Source: an uncultured Chlorobiales bacterium (GTDB lineage: Bacteria; Bacteroidota; Chlorobiia; Chlorobiales; Chlorobiaceae). From it: a stretch of 64,000 nt of DNA. Position 1 is the stretch's first letter. Every line of letters begins with the position of its first letter. The DNA lies in contig CAIYTH010000036.1 in assembly GCA_903929135.1 (NCBI GenBank), positions 1 through 64,000 of the forward strand, given 5' to 3'. The notes beneath the pieces were generated by a model that was given only the letters and a program-made list of their open reading frames with translations, had not been told where the DNA came from and made no database searches. The translations under genes were made by a program, and so were the position numbers. Positions 44,722 through 54,450 of the stretch are shown piece after piece.

Positions 44722-45891
44722 ATGATGCAATTACAGCGGGCGAAGCCTTCCGGGAAGCTCTTTGTGCTTGCCGGTGAGGTTTCCGGTGATCTTCATGCAG
44801 CAGGCGTCGTTCGTTCGCTTCTTGAAGCGCGTCCCGATGTCAGGGTGTTCGGCGTCGGGGGACCGAAGCTTCGCGAGCTGGGAGCAGAGCTGCTCTATAC
44901 GACCGACCAGATGAGCATCATGGGCTTTGTCGAGGTCCTCCGCCACGCATCGTTTCTCAGGAAGGTGATCGCCGATCTCAAGAGAGCGGTGTTGCGCGAA
45001 AAGCCGGATGCCGCACTCCTCATCGACTATCCGGGCATGAACCTCCATCTTGCGGCATTTTTCCGCAAGCAGGGCATCCCGGTCATCTATTACATCTCCC
45101 CGCAGGTCTGGGCCTGGAAAGAGGGGCGCGTCGAGAAAATCCGCAGATATGTGGACCGGTTGCTCGTGATTTTCGATTTCGAAGTCGATTTCTACCGAAA
45201 GCATGGAATCGTTGCCGAGTTCGTCGGCAACCCCGTGGTCGAGGAGCTCGCCGGTCTCGAGTTTCCCTCGCGTCAGCAGTTTCTGGAAGATGCAGGCATC
45301 GATCCTGGAAGCCGGGTTGTCGGCCTGCTTCCGGGAAGCCGGAAACAGGAGATCGAAAAGATTTTTCCGGAGATGCTCGGCGCGGCAGTGCAGCTTCAGA
45401 AGCACGATGGCAGGATGGCCTTCCTGCTCGGCAAGTCCCCGCATATCGACAGCTCGATCTACGAACGCCAGATCCTCAAGGCCGGATTGAAGCCGGTTGT
45501 CCGTCCCGCATACGACGTGATGCATTTCAGCGACCTGGTGCTGGTGACTTCTGGAACGGCAACCCTCGAGTCGCTCTGTTTCGGGGTGCCGATGGTCGTT
45601 CTCTACCGTACCGCACGTCTCAACTACATGATCGGCAAACGGCTGGTCAAGCTGAAGAACATCGCCCTGGCAAATATTGTCGCAGGCGGTCTTCATGCCG
45701 AAAACCAGGTCGTGCCTGAACTGATCCAGGAGAGGGCCAACGCACTCGACATCAGCATCGAGGCCAGCAAGATTCTCGATGACCCGGATGTTGCAGCCGC
45801 GATGAGGCAGGGGCTTCGGGATGCCCGTTCCCGCCTGTCGGCCGAATCTCCGTCCCGGCATGTGGCTGCTGTTCTGCTCGAATATCTCTAA
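44722..45891 (+). CDS. lpxB: Lipid-A-disaccharide synthase
   Basis: The GT19 glycosyltransferase that joins UDP-diacylglucosamine and lipid X at the membrane. 389 residues with LFVLAGEVSGDLHAAGV at the N-terminus, LIDYPGMNLHLA, YYISPQVWAWKEGRVEKI, GLLPGSRKQEI and VTSGTATLE. MM at the start leaves 44722 or 44725 equally possible. A small membrane protein gene begins 10 bp downstream. Shows that this organism makes lipid A. Confidence 0.96.
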   Translation: MMQLQRAKPSGKLFVLAGEVSGDLHAAGVVRSLLEARPDVRVFGVGGPKLRELGAELLYTTDQMSIMGFVEVLRHASFLRKVIADLKRAVLREKPDAALLIDYPGMNLHLAAFFRKQGIPVIYYISPQVWAWKEGRVEKIRRYVDRLLVIFDFEVDFYRKHGIVAEFVGNPVVEELAGLEFPSRQQFLEDAGIDPGSRVVGLLPGSRKQEIEKIFPEMLGAAVQLQKHDGRMAFLLGKSPHIDSSIYERQILKAGLKPVVRPAYDVMHFSDLVLVTSGTATLESLCFGVPMVVLYRTARLNYMIGKRLVKLKNIALANIVAGGLHAENQVVPELIQERANALDISIEASKILDDPDVAAAMRQGLRDARSRLSAESPSRHVAAVLLEYL

Positions 45892-45901
45892 CCATCCACT
45901 T

Positions 45902-46186
45902 ATGAAGAACTTCATTGATGCGCTTGTCGGAAATCCGGTGCTTTTTGTGGTTGCCGTGATCGTCTCGATCTTCATCGTGCTCTCCTTTGCGAGGAAGATC
46001 CTGCGGGCGGTCGTTGTGCTGATCGCCATTGCCGTACTCTATGCCGCCTGGCTGGTCTGGCACGGTGAGAATCCGGCCGAAAAGGCAGAGAAAGCTCGGA
46101 AAACGGCCGGCGAGACTGTAGAGAAGGGCAAGGCGGCGGTGAAGTTCATCGACGGAGTACGCAAGATGGGGGAAAAGGAGAAGTGA
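45902..46186 (+). CDS. Small membrane protein, unknown function
   Basis: 94 residues with two close hydrophobic stretches (PVLFVVAVIVSIFIVLSFA and AVVVLIAIAVLYAAWLVW) and a Lys/Glu-rich amphipathic C-terminus (NPAEKAEKARKTAGETVEKGKAAVKFI). ATG 45902 is chosen because it begins just before the first helix and 10 bp after lpxB; the upstream in-frame extension lies inside lpxB. I do not recognise the family. The TGGAC repeat pair at 46200-46327 follows. Confidence 0.6.
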   Translation: MKNFIDALVGNPVLFVVAVIVSIFIVLSFARKILRAVVVLIAIAVLYAAWLVWHGENPAEKAEKARKTAGETVEKGKAAVKFIDGVRKMGEKEK

Positions 46187-46199
46187 AGAGTTGAGGGAA

Positions 46200-46327
46200 A
46201 TGGACGCAATGGACTTAGTGGACGTTATGGACAATTCAAGATGACGTTCAGTTAAGGCTAAGAAAGGAACGTGCCCTCTTTAGCCATTCTTTCTGTCCAT
46301 TCTGTCCACATCGTCCATTCCGTCCAT
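46200..46327. repeat. TGGAC 9-bp arrays, inverted pair
   Basis: Left arm (46200-46235) has four RTGGACNNN units; the right arm (46292-46327) has four units on the opposite strand. The TGGAC cores pair in register, including the variant GTGGAC in the third position of both arms, while the three spacer bases do not pair. Located between the convergent small membrane protein and iron-sulfur flavoprotein genes. Confidence 0.8.
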
Positions 46328-46338
46328 TTCTTTTTTTC

Positions 46339-48300
46339 TCACTTCCCGCTGATCGCACCGGTAGGGCAGGAGTCGATCAGGGTGCGGAAATCGGCGGCGG
46401 AAACTCCTGATTTTTCGAGGTTCCTGACGCAGATGCCGCAGTCGACGCATTTTTCCCGCTCGAACCTGACCTCTTTCGTGCCGTCGATGGAGAACTCCCC
46501 TTCGACCGGGCTTTCCGCTTCCTGAGAGATCTCGAATGTCCCGGCGAGCTCACGCAGCCTGCAGGAATCGACCGCCCGGCAGCGGCACTGGAGGCAGCGG
46601 CGCGCCTCGCTCAAGGCCTCTCCGGGCCCATAACCGGTTACCGCTTCGGCGAAGCTGCGGCGGCGTTCCGAGGCCGGCAGTTCCGGCACGTGCACTCTCG
46701 CAGCAGGTCGTGCGCGTTCATAGAAGGGTGCAGGTGCATGGTCGCGTTCGCCGTAGGAGGAGTTGAACACGGAGGAAGCGCCTTCGGGCGGCAACCCGTT
46801 GAGGAACCGGTCGATGGCGTTTGACGCATTCCGTCCCTGTTCGACGGCGCGGATAGCCAGGTCCGGGCCGGTGACGCAGTCTCCGCACGCGAAAACGCCC
46901 GGCAATTCGCTCTGCAGTGAGGGGGTGTCGACCATGACCGTTCCGTTCCGCCTGATACCCAGGCCCGGCAGGGCCGATGCAGGAACCTCGACAGACTGCC
47001 CGGTTGCAGCGATGACCTGGTCGGCGGTCATCTCGAATCCGGACCCTTCCACGGGCACAGGGCTCCTCCGCCCGTCGGGGCCTGGTTCCCCGAGCCTCAT
47101 TTCGACAGCCCTGACCAGAAGGCCGTCGGATGTGCTGCAGATCTCAGTCGGCGCGGTGAGCAGTCGAAGTTCAACCCCTTCGGCAACCGCCTCCGCGATT
47201 TCGAGTGCGTTGGCCGGCATCTCGTCGAGACTCCTCCGGTACATGATCGCCACCTGTTCGGCGCCGAGCCTCAGCGCGGTGCGTGCGGCGTCGACGGCCG
47301 TGTTGCCGCCTCCGACCACGATGACCGTTTTCCCGGCGCGTTCCCCTTTTCCGGAAGCGGCACTCCTCAGGAAGTCGATGCCGCTCACGACGCCCGCTGA
47401 CTCCTCGCCGGGGATGCCCATGCGGGAGGCTACGCTCGCCCCGACGCTCAGCAGGAGTGCATCGTGATCACGTGAGAGGGCAGGCCAGTCGATGTCGCTG
47501 CCGAAGCGGGTGGACATCCTGAATCGTGCGCCCATCTCGCGGATGGGTCGGATGTCCGCTTCGATGACCTCTTCGGGCAACCTGAACCGCGGGATGCCGT
47601 AGCGCATCATCCCGCCCGGCTGCTCATTGGCGTCGATGACCGTCACGCCGTGTCCTGCGGCAAGCAGGTAATAGGCAGCGGTCAGGCCGGCTGGTCCGGC
47701 CCCGACGATGGCCACACGCTTGCCGGAGAGCTCTTTCCTGGCCGGAACGAACGGGTCCGGGGACAACGCGTCACGGTCGGCGGCGAAACGTTTCAGGGCG
47801 CAGATCGAGACGGGATCGTCCACACCGTGGCGGCGGCAGGCATCTTCGCATGGGGCGGGGCAGACGCGACCGAGGATGCCCGGCAACGGAATGGTCTCCA
47901 TGATGATCCCCATGGCATCGCGGTCACGTCCGGAAGCGATGGCCGAGACGAATCCCGGAATGTTGCATCCTGCCGGGCAGGATACCTCGCATGGGCCGAG
48001 GCAGTCTCCGCAGTGCTGGGCGATGATGCGTTCGAGGCTCTGGCGCCGCATCCCTCTGAGCTCGGCGTTGTCGGTTTCGACCACCATGCCTTCGGATACC
48101 TTCGTATTGCAGGCAGGGATGAAGCGGTTCTGCCCTTTGAGCTCGACGATGCAGAGCCAGCAGGAGCCCCGTTCCGGCAACGCTTCATGGAAGCAGAGGG
48201 TCGGAATGTCGAAGCCGTTCAGGCGGGCAGCCTCAAGGATCGAGAGTTCAGGGGCGACCGATACGCTGCGGCCGTCGATGGTGATGGTGACGGGTTTCAT
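46339..48300 (-). CDS. NAD(P)-linked iron-sulfur flavoprotein (2Fe-2S + GltD + ferredoxin fusion)
   Basis: A 653-residue soluble electron-transfer protein. Residues 1-80 form a NuoG/HydA-type [2Fe-2S] domain with Cys36, Cys47, Cys50 and Cys64. A Cys-rich segment (about 97-112; HCGDCLGPCEVSCPAGC) matches the [4Fe-4S] part of GltD-like proteins. A FAD/NAD(P) domain has AIVGAGPAGLTAAYYL and IVVGGGNTAVDAARTA, then FACGDCVTGPDLAIRAVEQGRNA. The C-terminus carries a ferredoxin-like CVDCGIC...CPTGAI cluster. It could pass electrons between NAD(P)H and ferredoxin or another partner; glutamate synthase large subunit is not nearby. ATG 48300 is chosen to begin the [2Fe-2S] domain. Confidence 0.82.
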   Translation of the reverse strand: MKPVTITIDGRSVSVAPELSILEAARLNGFDIPTLCFHEALPERGSCWLCIVELKGQNRFIPACNTKVSEGMVVETDNAELRGMRRQSLERIIAQHCGDCLGPCEVSCPAGCNIPGFVSAIASGRDRDAMGIIMETIPLPGILGRVCPAPCEDACRRHGVDDPVSICALKRFAADRDALSPDPFVPARKELSGKRVAIVGAGPAGLTAAYYLLAAGHGVTVIDANEQPGGMMRYGIPRFRLPEEVIEADIRPIREMGARFRMSTRFGSDIDWPALSRDHDALLLSVGASVASRMGIPGEESAGVVSGIDFLRSAASGKGERAGKTVIVVGGGNTAVDAARTALRLGAEQVAIMYRRSLDEMPANALEIAEAVAEGVELRLLTAPTEICSTSDGLLVRAVEMRLGEPGPDGRRSPVPVEGSGFEMTADQVIAATGQSVEVPASALPGLGIRRNGTVMVDTPSLQSELPGVFACGDCVTGPDLAIRAVEQGRNASNAIDRFLNGLPPEGASSVFNSSYGERDHAPAPFYERARPAARVHVPELPASERRRSFAEAVTGYGPGEALSEARRCLQCRCRAVDSCRLRELAGTFEISQEAESPVEGEFSIDGTKEVRFEREKCVDCGICVRNLEKSGVSAADFRTLIDSCPTGAISGK

Positions 48301-48340
48301 GCTCAGTATGGTTTCATGGGTGCACCGGGCTTGTACAGCA

Positions 48341-49330
48341 TCATGCACCCTTACTTGCTGCAGAGTCGTTGCCGAACTTTTCCTCGATATGTATCGCCAC
48401 CTTTTCGAGCAGCCACATCGGGGTCGAGGTGGCGCCGCAGATGCCGACGCTGCCTGCCTGTTTGCCGTTTTCGAGGGTGAACCATGCAGGGTCTATGTCG
48501 CCGATGTCCTCGATGAAATAGCTGCGCGGGTTGGCTTCCCTGCAGATCAGATAGAGCACCTGGCCGTTCGAGCTTTTCTTTCCTGCCACGAACACGATGC
48601 AGTCGTTGGCCAGTGCGAAGTCGTGCAGCTTGTCGTTCCGGCTGGAAACCTGGCGGCAGATCGTGTCCTTGAAGACCAGATGCGGCATGGCACGGATGCC
48701 GGTCATCTCGGCAGTGATGTCGATGTCCCGTATGGCCAGCCAGGGGTTGGAGGCTTCGCCCGCATGTGCCGCGAACAGCCTTTCGAGGTTGGATTTCAGC
48801 TCGTAAAAGCCGGGTACATCCATGGTGGTCTGCGAGATCAGGGCCGTTTTCCGGTTGAGGTCGAGTGCGGCCATCTCCACTGGATCGGAGAGGTCGGCAT
48901 GCTTGATGATAACGCCCTGGTTGTCGCACTGACCGTTGATGCCGATCACCTCCGGATGGGTGCTCTTGCCGTAGATCACGACCTGGTAGCCGATTTCGTG
49001 CAGCAGGCGCGCCGTGCGCTGCAGCTTCGAGACGACCGGACAGGTGGTGTCGGTGATGGAGAGGTTGTTCTTCCTTGCCGTTTCATAGGTCGACGGCGGT
49101 TCTCCATGGGCCCTGATCAGCACGCCCGTGTTCGAGAGGCTTTCGAAGCTCTTTTCGTCGATGGTCTCGAGGCCGAGCGCCTCGAGCCTGCGCACTTCGA
49201 CTTCGTTGTGCACGATGTCTCCGAGCGAATAGAGGCTGCCGGACTCCCTGAGCTTCTCTTCCGCGACATGGATCGTGCCCTGCACGCCGATGCAGAATCC
49301 GGATGATGTTCTGTCAAGGTTAACTTTCAC
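48341..49330 (-). CDS. ispH: 4-hydroxy-3-methylbut-2-enyl diphosphate reductase
   Basis: The last enzyme of the MEP pathway, an oxygen-sensitive [4Fe-4S] protein giving IPP and DMAPP. The first cluster cysteine is Cys13 ([10 protein letters not shown]); the DTTCPVVSK motif carries the second and the later [10 protein letters not shown] the third. [13 protein letters not shown] and [10 protein letters not shown] are further signatures. Start GTG 49330 with GAGG 5 nt before it. Partner pathway gene idi is at 19148-20254. The flavoprotein gene follows 40 bp downstream, a possible electron source. Confidence 0.95.
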   Translation of the reverse strand: MKVNLDRTSSGFCIGVQGTIHVAEEKLRESGSLYSLGDIVHNEVEVRRLEALGLETIDEKSFESLSNTGVLIRAHGEPPSTYETARKNNLSITDTTCPVVSKLQRTARLLHEIGYQVVIYGKSTHPEVIGINGQCDNQGVIIKHADLSDPVEMAALDLNRKTALISQTTMDVPGFYELKSNLERLFAAHAGEASNPWLAIRDIDITAEMTGIRAMPHLVFKDTICRQVSSRNDKLHDFALANDCIVFVAGKKSSNGQVLYLICREANPRSYFIEDIGDIDPAWFTLENGKQAGSVGICGATSTPMWLLEKVAIHIEEKFGNDSAASKGA

Positions 49331-49426
49331 GTGAGCCTCGTTCGTCTAAAGGGAAGGTCGTCGGTAAATCTGGTTCTGAGGCAGAAAAGATACGATTAGA
49401 AAAAGGGAATACAAAGATACCCAGGC

Positions 49427-50245
49427 CTAGATGCCGACAAGCTCGACGTCCGGAAGTTCGGTGCCCATGAACAGGCGGTAAAGCTCGCGGAACTTCTGGG
49501 GAAGGTCGCTCACCATGAGGTGCGGCAGGGCTTTGCCGGTGCCCGGGTTCAGCATGCCCTGGGCGGAGAGGAGTTCTCTCGCCTTGCCGGCGACGGCTTC
49601 GGCCGAATCGATGATCGAAATGCCCGGTCCGGTGATCTGTTCGATCACCCTGCGCAGGATCGGGTAGTGGGTGCAGCCGAGCACGAGGGTGTCGATCTCG
49701 CTTCCTGCGATGCCCGAAAGGTACTCCTCGGCCACCAGCCGGGTGGCAGGATGGTCGATGAACCCCTCTTCGGCCAGCGGCACGAAAAGCGGGCAGGCCT
49801 TCGAGACGACCTCGAACTCACGGTTCTCCTCGTTGATCGCACAGGCGTAAGCGTTCGAGAGGATGGTGGCCTGGGTGCCTATGACCCCGATCTTTCCTGA
49901 TCTTGTCCTGCGGGCAGCCAGTTCCGCCCCGGCTTTCAGTACGCCGATGACCGGGATATCTCCAGCGGTCTGTTCGACGACGTCGAGCGCAAGGGCCGAG
50001 ACGGTGTTGCAGGCGACGATGATCATTTTCGGCTGGTGCTTCAGCAGGATCTCCGTGTCCTCGCGGGCGTACCTCCTGATGGTGACCTGGGATTTGGGGC
50101 CGTAAGGCACGCGGGCCGTGTCACCGAAGTAGATGATGCGCTCGGCCGGAAGGCAGGCCTGCACGGCCTTGACCACGGTCAGGCCGCCGATGCCCGAGTC
50201 GAAGATCCCGATCGGGCTGTCGGGTGAAATCTTGTGCTGAGACAT
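49427..50245 (-). CDS. murI: Glutamate racemase
   Basis: Makes D-glutamate for peptidoglycan. 272 residues with [21 protein letters not shown], the catalytic cysteine in [10 protein letters not shown], and the second in [12 protein letters not shown] 50245 (MSQHKISPD) is preferred over an upstream ATG at 50281. It lies 54 bp from copy C of the 140-bp palindrome. Confidence 0.95.
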   Translation of the reverse strand: MSQHKISPDSPIGIFDSGIGGLTVVKAVQACLPAERIIYFGDTARVPYGPKSQVTIRRYAREDTEILLKHQPKMIIVACNTVSALALDVVEQTAGDIPVIGVLKAGAELAARRTRSGKIGVIGTQATILSNAYACAINEENREFEVVSKACPLFVPLAEEGFIDHPATRLVAEEYLSGIAGSEIDTLVLGCTHYPILRRVIEQITGPGISIIDSAEAVAGKARELLSAQGMLNPGTGKALPHLMVSDLPQKFRELYRLFMGTELPDVELVGI

Positions 50246-50299
50246 AAGCTGCAATTTCAGGAAAAAATTTCTGCCCTTCAAGGAATTCAGTTATCTGAA

Positions 50300-50440
50300 G
50301 AAACGCCGTGCAACCGTCGTGAGCGGTTCGAGTGCAAGGCGGCCGGAGCGGAGAATCCGGAGTGTACAGACGGTGCATGAGGATTTCGAGCACTTGACCA
50401 ACGCAGCAATCGAATTGCGCAACAGGTTAAACCGCGTTTC
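50300..50440 (-). repeat. 140-bp imperfect palindrome, copy C (after ychF)
   Basis: Ends GAAACGCCGTGCAACC (50300-50315) and GGTTAAACCGCGTTTC (50425-50440) are complementary at 13 of 16 positions. The minus-strand core (GTGCTCGAAATCCTCATG) matches copies A and B, and the inner TTCGA/TCGAA stem matches copy B. It begins 1 nt after the minus-strand ychF stop codon, on the same strand as ychF. Confidence 0.82.
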
Positions 50441-50441
50441 A

Positions 50442-51533
50442 TTACACGTTGAATCTGAAGACGATCACATCCCCGTCCTTCACGATGTACTCCTTTCCTT
50501 CGGAGCGCATCTTGCCGGCCTCCCGCACCTTCTGTTCTGAGCCGAGGGCAATCAGGTCGGCGTAGTGCATGACCTCGGCCCTGATGAACCCTTTTTCAAA
50601 GTCGGAGTGGATGGCCGCCGCAGCTTCAGGTGCGGCAGCTCCCTTGCGGATCGTCCATGCATGGACTTCCTTGACGCCTGCCGTGAAGTAGTTGTGCAGC
50701 CCGAGCAGGTCGTAGGCTGTCCTGATCAGGCGGTCCAGGCCGGACATCTCAAGGCCGAGGCTCTCGAGGAAGTCGGGGCGTTCCTCTTCGGGAAGCTCTG
50801 CGATGTCTGCTTCGGCCTTCGCGCTGATGATCAGCATTTTCGAACCGGTCGCAGCCGCGATCTCCGCAACCTTTGCGGTATAGTCGTTGCCGTCCGGCAG
50901 GTCGCTTTCGGCCACGTTGGCCGCATACAGCTCCGGCTTGGCGGTCAGCAGGAAGAACTGTTTCGCCATTTCGCGCTCGTCGTCGGTCTCGAGGATCCGG
51001 CGCACCGGGATGCCTTCGCCCAGCCCGGTCACGATCTTTTCGCCGAGGTCGACCAGCAACTGCTGCTCCTTCTCCTTGCGGGCCCCTTTCCGGAGCTTGT
51101 CCATCTTCTTCTCCATGCTGTCGAGGTCGGCAAGCATGAGTTCGGTTTCGATGGTGGCGATATCGCCGGCAGGGTCGATCTTGCCTTCGACATGGATGAT
51201 GTTCGGGTCGTCGAAACAACGCACGACATGGATGATCGCATCCACCTCGCGGATATGCGACAGGAACTGGTTGCCGAGACCTTCACCTTTGCTCGCGCCC
51301 CTGACGAGGCCGGCGATATCGACGATGTCGAGCACTGCAGGTACGAGCACCGGCGTCTTGACGACGTTTGCAATCTCCCTGAGACGATGATCCGGAACCA
51401 GAACGCTGCCGACGTTCGGTTCGATGGTGCAGAACGGATAATTGGCGGCTTCGGCCTGTTTGGCCGTGATGGCATTGAAGAGCGTTGATTTGCCGACGTT
51501 GGGCAAACCGACAATGCCGCAGCGAAGTGACAT
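50442..51533 (-). CDS. ychF: Redox-regulated ribosome-associated ATPase YchF
   Basis: An Obg-family P-loop NTPase of 363 residues that binds ribosomes and prefers ATP. G1 [10 protein letters not shown]2/G3 FCTIEPNVG and [20 protein letters not shown], a coiled-coil insert (about 125-200) and the C-terminal TGS domain ending in [16 protein letters not shown]. The NKID-like G4 is altered as usual for YchF. Its stop is followed by copy C of the palindrome, then murI. Confidence 0.97.
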   Translation of the reverse strand: MSLRCGIVGLPNVGKSTLFNAITAKQAEAANYPFCTIEPNVGSVLVPDHRLREIANVVKTPVLVPAVLDIVDIAGLVRGASKGEGLGNQFLSHIREVDAIIHVVRCFDDPNIIHVEGKIDPAGDIATIETELMLADLDSMEKKMDKLRKGARKEKEQQLLVDLGEKIVTGLGEGIPVRRILETDDEREMAKQFFLLTAKPELYAANVAESDLPDGNDYTAKVAEIAAATGSKMLIISAKAEADIAELPEEERPDFLESLGLEMSGLDRLIRTAYDLLGLHNYFTAGVKEVHAWTIRKGAAAPEAAAAIHSDFEKGFIRAEVMHYADLIALGSEQKVREAGKMRSEGKEYIVKDGDVIVFRFNV

Positions 51534-51646
51534 GGTGGGGCTGGTTTGATGACTGAAAAACCGCTTCTTCCGCGGTTTTAACTGTAATTAATATGTTTGG
51601 AAAAAGCAAATATTTTTAATAAAATGACAGGCTAAAGTAAAATGCT

Positions 51647-52345
51647 GTGGAGAATCGAATCGGAACACGACCCATCATTATAGCCATAGACGGTCCAGCC
51701 GCGTCAGGCAAGAGTACGACGGCAAAGATCGTCGCAGGAAAACTGGGCTACACCTACATCGATACCGGGGCCATGTATCGCTCCGTGACCCTCAGGGTGC
51801 TTCGGTCAGGGCTTCTCGACGCACTGCGCCGGGATGCCGGGCAGGTCGCCGGATTGCTCCGTGACCTGACGATCGAATTCCGGGGCGACAGGGTTTTCCT
51901 CGACGGCGAGGATGTCTCCGAAGCGATCAGGGAGAATCTGGTGAGCCGTGAAGTGAGTTTCGTCAGTTCGCTCAAGCCGGTCAGGGACCGGCTTCTTGAA
52001 CTCCAGCAGTCGATGGGGGCTGCACGCGGTGTCGTCATGGACGGCCGCGACATCGGTACCGTCGTATTTCCCGATGCCGAGCTCAAGATATTTCTCGTTG
52101 CCGATCCCCGCGAGCGGGCCAGGCGCCGACATGCCGAGCTCGCCAAGAAGGGCGGAAGCGCCACGGTTCCGACCGTCGAGGAGCTCGAGGAGGAGATCAG
52201 ACAGCGCGACCGTGAAGACGAGCAGCGCACCCATGCGCCGCTGAAGCGTCATCCGGACGCAGTGGTGGTCGATACGTCGATCCTGACTATAGAGGAGCAG
52301 GTCGCACAGGTGTACGGCCTTGCCGTGAAAGTGTTGGAAGGGTAA
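51647..52345 (+). CDS. cmk: Cytidylate kinase
   Basis: Phosphorylates CMP/dCMP. P-loop [17 protein letters not shown] at the N-terminus, [35 protein letters not shown] and the [13 protein letters not shown] lid. 232 residues. GTG 51647 is the only start that preserves the family N-terminus. Upstream of rpsA, as in many bacteria. Confidence 0.95.
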   Translation: MENRIGTRPIIIAIDGPAASGKSTTAKIVAGKLGYTYIDTGAMYRSVTLRVLRSGLLDALRRDAGQVAGLLRDLTIEFRGDRVFLDGEDVSEAIRENLVSREVSFVSSLKPVRDRLLELQQSMGAARGVVMDGRDIGTVVFPDAELKIFLVADPRERARRRHAELAKKGGSATVPTVEELEEEIRQRDREDEQRTHAPLKRHPDAVVVDTSILTIEEQVAQVYGLAVKVLEG

Positions 52346-52459
52346 TGTCATCCGGGCCTTTCCGACCCGCTTTTTACCGGATGCATCAATAACTCTAAAA
52401 CCGGCAGCTTAAATCTCTCGCAGCTGACGGTACATCACCAGAGAGGAAGGAAAACATTA

Positions 52460-54214
52460 ATGTCAGAAACACAAACGCTGGAAATCCCGCAGCAGAAAAT
52501 CGTGCCGGGCAGGAAGAAGATCAAGATTTTCGCTCATTACGAGCCCGCCGAGCTCGCGCAGATGGAGTCGCTCTACACGAGCACCCTCTCCGAGATCACC
52601 GAAGAGGAGATCGTAAAGGGTCGCATCGTTTCGATTTCCAACAAAGACGTAACGATCGACGTTGGCTTCAAGTCCGAAGGTATCGTGTCGCTCCTCGAGT
52701 TCAGGGACGATGACGAAATCAAGGTCGGAGACGAAGTCGAAGTTTACCTCGAGAACATCGAGGACAAGATGGGTCAGCTCATCCTCTCCAAGAGGAAGGC
52801 AGACGTTCTCAGGATCTGGGACAAGATCTATGATTCAATCGAGAACGACACCATCATCAACGGCAAGATTATCAACAGGGTCAAGTGCGGCATGACAGTT
52901 TCGCTCTCCGGCGTCGAGGCGTTCCTTCCCGGTTCGCAGATCGATGTCAAGCCGGTCCGCGACTTCGATGCCCTCGTCGGAAGGACGATGGACTTCAGGG
53001 TCGTCAAGATCAACCCGGTCACCCAGAACATCGTCGTCAGCCATAAGGTCATCCTCGAAGAGGAGTATGCGGCCAAGCGTGAGGAGATGCTCGCCAGCAT
53101 CAAGGTCGGCATGGTCCTCGAAGGCACGGTCAAGAACATCACCGATTTCGGTATCTTTGTCGATCTCGGCGGTCTCGACGGCCTTGTCCATATCACCGAT
53201 ATCACCTGGTGCATGATCAAGCATCCGTCCGAGGTTGTCGAGCTCGACCAGCCGATCAAGGTTGTGGTCGTCGGCTTCGACGAGAACACCAAGCGTGTCT
53301 CTCTCGGCATGAAGCAGCTCGAAGCCCATCCGTGGGAAAACATCGAAATCAAATACCCTGTCGGCATCAAGGCGAAAGGCCGCGGTGTGTCGATCACCGA
53401 TTACGGCGCGTTCGTCGAAATCGAGAAGGGAATCGAAGGCCTGGTGCACATCTCCGAAATGAGCTGGACACAGCACATCAAGCACCCGAGCCAGTTTGTG
53501 TCGCTCGACCAGGAAGTCGAGTGCGTCATCCTGAACATCGACAAGGAGCACACCAAGCTGTCGCTCTCCATGAAGCGCGTCAATGAAGATCCGTGGATCG
53601 CCCTCTCCGAGAAGTACGTCGAGGGGACGCTGCACAAGGGCGTAGTGAGCAACATCACCGACTTCGGCGTCTTCGTCGAGCTCGAGCCCGGTGTCGACGG
53701 TCTGGTGCACATCTCCGACCTGTCGTGGACCAAGAAGATCCGCCACCCCAGTGAACTGGTCAAGAAGAACCAGGAACTCGAAGTCAAGGTGCTGAAGTTC
53801 GACGTGAACGCGCGCCGTATCGCCCTGGGCCACAAGCAGATCAATTCAGATCCGTGGGGCGAGTTCGAGCAGAAGTATGCCGTGGGCGCCGAGACCCCCG
53901 GCCAGATCTCGCAGATCATCGAGAAGGGCGTCATTGTGATCCTCCCCGGCGATGTCGACGGCTTCGTGCCGGTTTCGCATCTCCTGCAGGGCGGTGTCAA
54001 GGACATCCACTCATCGTTCAAGGTCGGCGACGAACTGCCGCTGCGGGTCATCGAGTTCGACAAGGAGAACAAGCGCATCATCCTCTCCGCCCTCGAGTAC
54101 TTCAAGGACAAGAGCAAGGAGGAGATCGAGGCCTATCTCCAGGCCCATCCCAATGAGAAGAAAGAGATCGAGGACGCCAGCGCCGAGCTGGAGCCGCAGC
54201 CGAAAGGCCGCTGA
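52460..54214 (+). CDS. rpsA: 30S ribosomal protein S1
   Basis: The mRNA-binding 30S protein with six S1 (OB-fold) domains in its 584 residues. Repeats include [74 protein letters not shown] and [31 protein letters not shown]; the first two domains bind the ribosome. The ATG is preceded by GAGAGGAAGG. The leader contains CTCTC upstream of GAGAG, which could fold over the ribosome binding site; S1 autoregulation is known elsewhere. A strong terminator follows at 54241-54272. Confidence 0.97.
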   Translation: MSETQTLEIPQQKIVPGRKKIKIFAHYEPAELAQMESLYTSTLSEITEEEIVKGRIVSISNKDVTIDVGFKSEGIVSLLEFRDDDEIKVGDEVEVYLENIEDKMGQLILSKRKADVLRIWDKIYDSIENDTIINGKIINRVKCGMTVSLSGVEAFLPGSQIDVKPVRDFDALVGRTMDFRVVKINPVTQNIVVSHKVILEEEYAAKREEMLASIKVGMVLEGTVKNITDFGIFVDLGGLDGLVHITDITWCMIKHPSEVVELDQPIKVVVVGFDENTKRVSLGMKQLEAHPWENIEIKYPVGIKAKGRGVSITDYGAFVEIEKGIEGLVHISEMSWTQHIKHPSQFVSLDQEVECVILNIDKEHTKLSLSMKRVNEDPWIALSEKYVEGTLHKGVVSNITDFGVFVELEPGVDGLVHISDLSWTKKIRHPSELVKKNQELEVKVLKFDVNARRIALGHKQINSDPWGEFEQKYAVGAETPGQISQIIEKGVIVILPGDVDGFVPVSHLLQGGVKDIHSSFKVGDELPLRVIEFDKENKRIILSALEYFKDKSKEEIEAYLQAHPNEKKEIEDASAELEPQPKGR

Positions 54215-54240
54215 TCACTTGATTCTGCTGCAGGCAACGC

Positions 54241-54272
54241 AAAAAACCCTTCCGTCACCGGAAGGGTTTTTT
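54241..54272 (+). terminator. Intrinsic terminator after rpsA
   Basis: A perfect 14-bp stem AAAAAACCCTTCCG / CGGAAGGGTTTTTT with loop TCAC and a T-run. Confidence 0.93.
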
Positions 54273-54316
54273 CGTTTGAGGGCGAAGAGGTGAAGGGGCG
54301 AAGAGGTGAAGAGTAA

Positions 54317-54437
54317 ATGGACGGAATGGACGAAGAAAGAGTGGACTTGATGGACGTTATGGACAAGACAAAAACAGCGAAGACTCCCTGGCGCTGTCCA
54401 TTCCGTCCATGTCGTCCATTCCGTCCATCACGTCCAT
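54317..54437. repeat. TGGAC 9-bp arrays, inverted pair
   Basis: Left arm 54317-54367: five RTGGACNNN units interrupted after the second by GAAAGA. Right arm 54394-54437: five units on the opposite strand. The arms are separated by 26 bp. Between the convergent rpsA and era genes, 13 bp from the era stop. Confidence 0.8.
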
Positions 54438-54450
54438 GCTGTTTGCGCTC

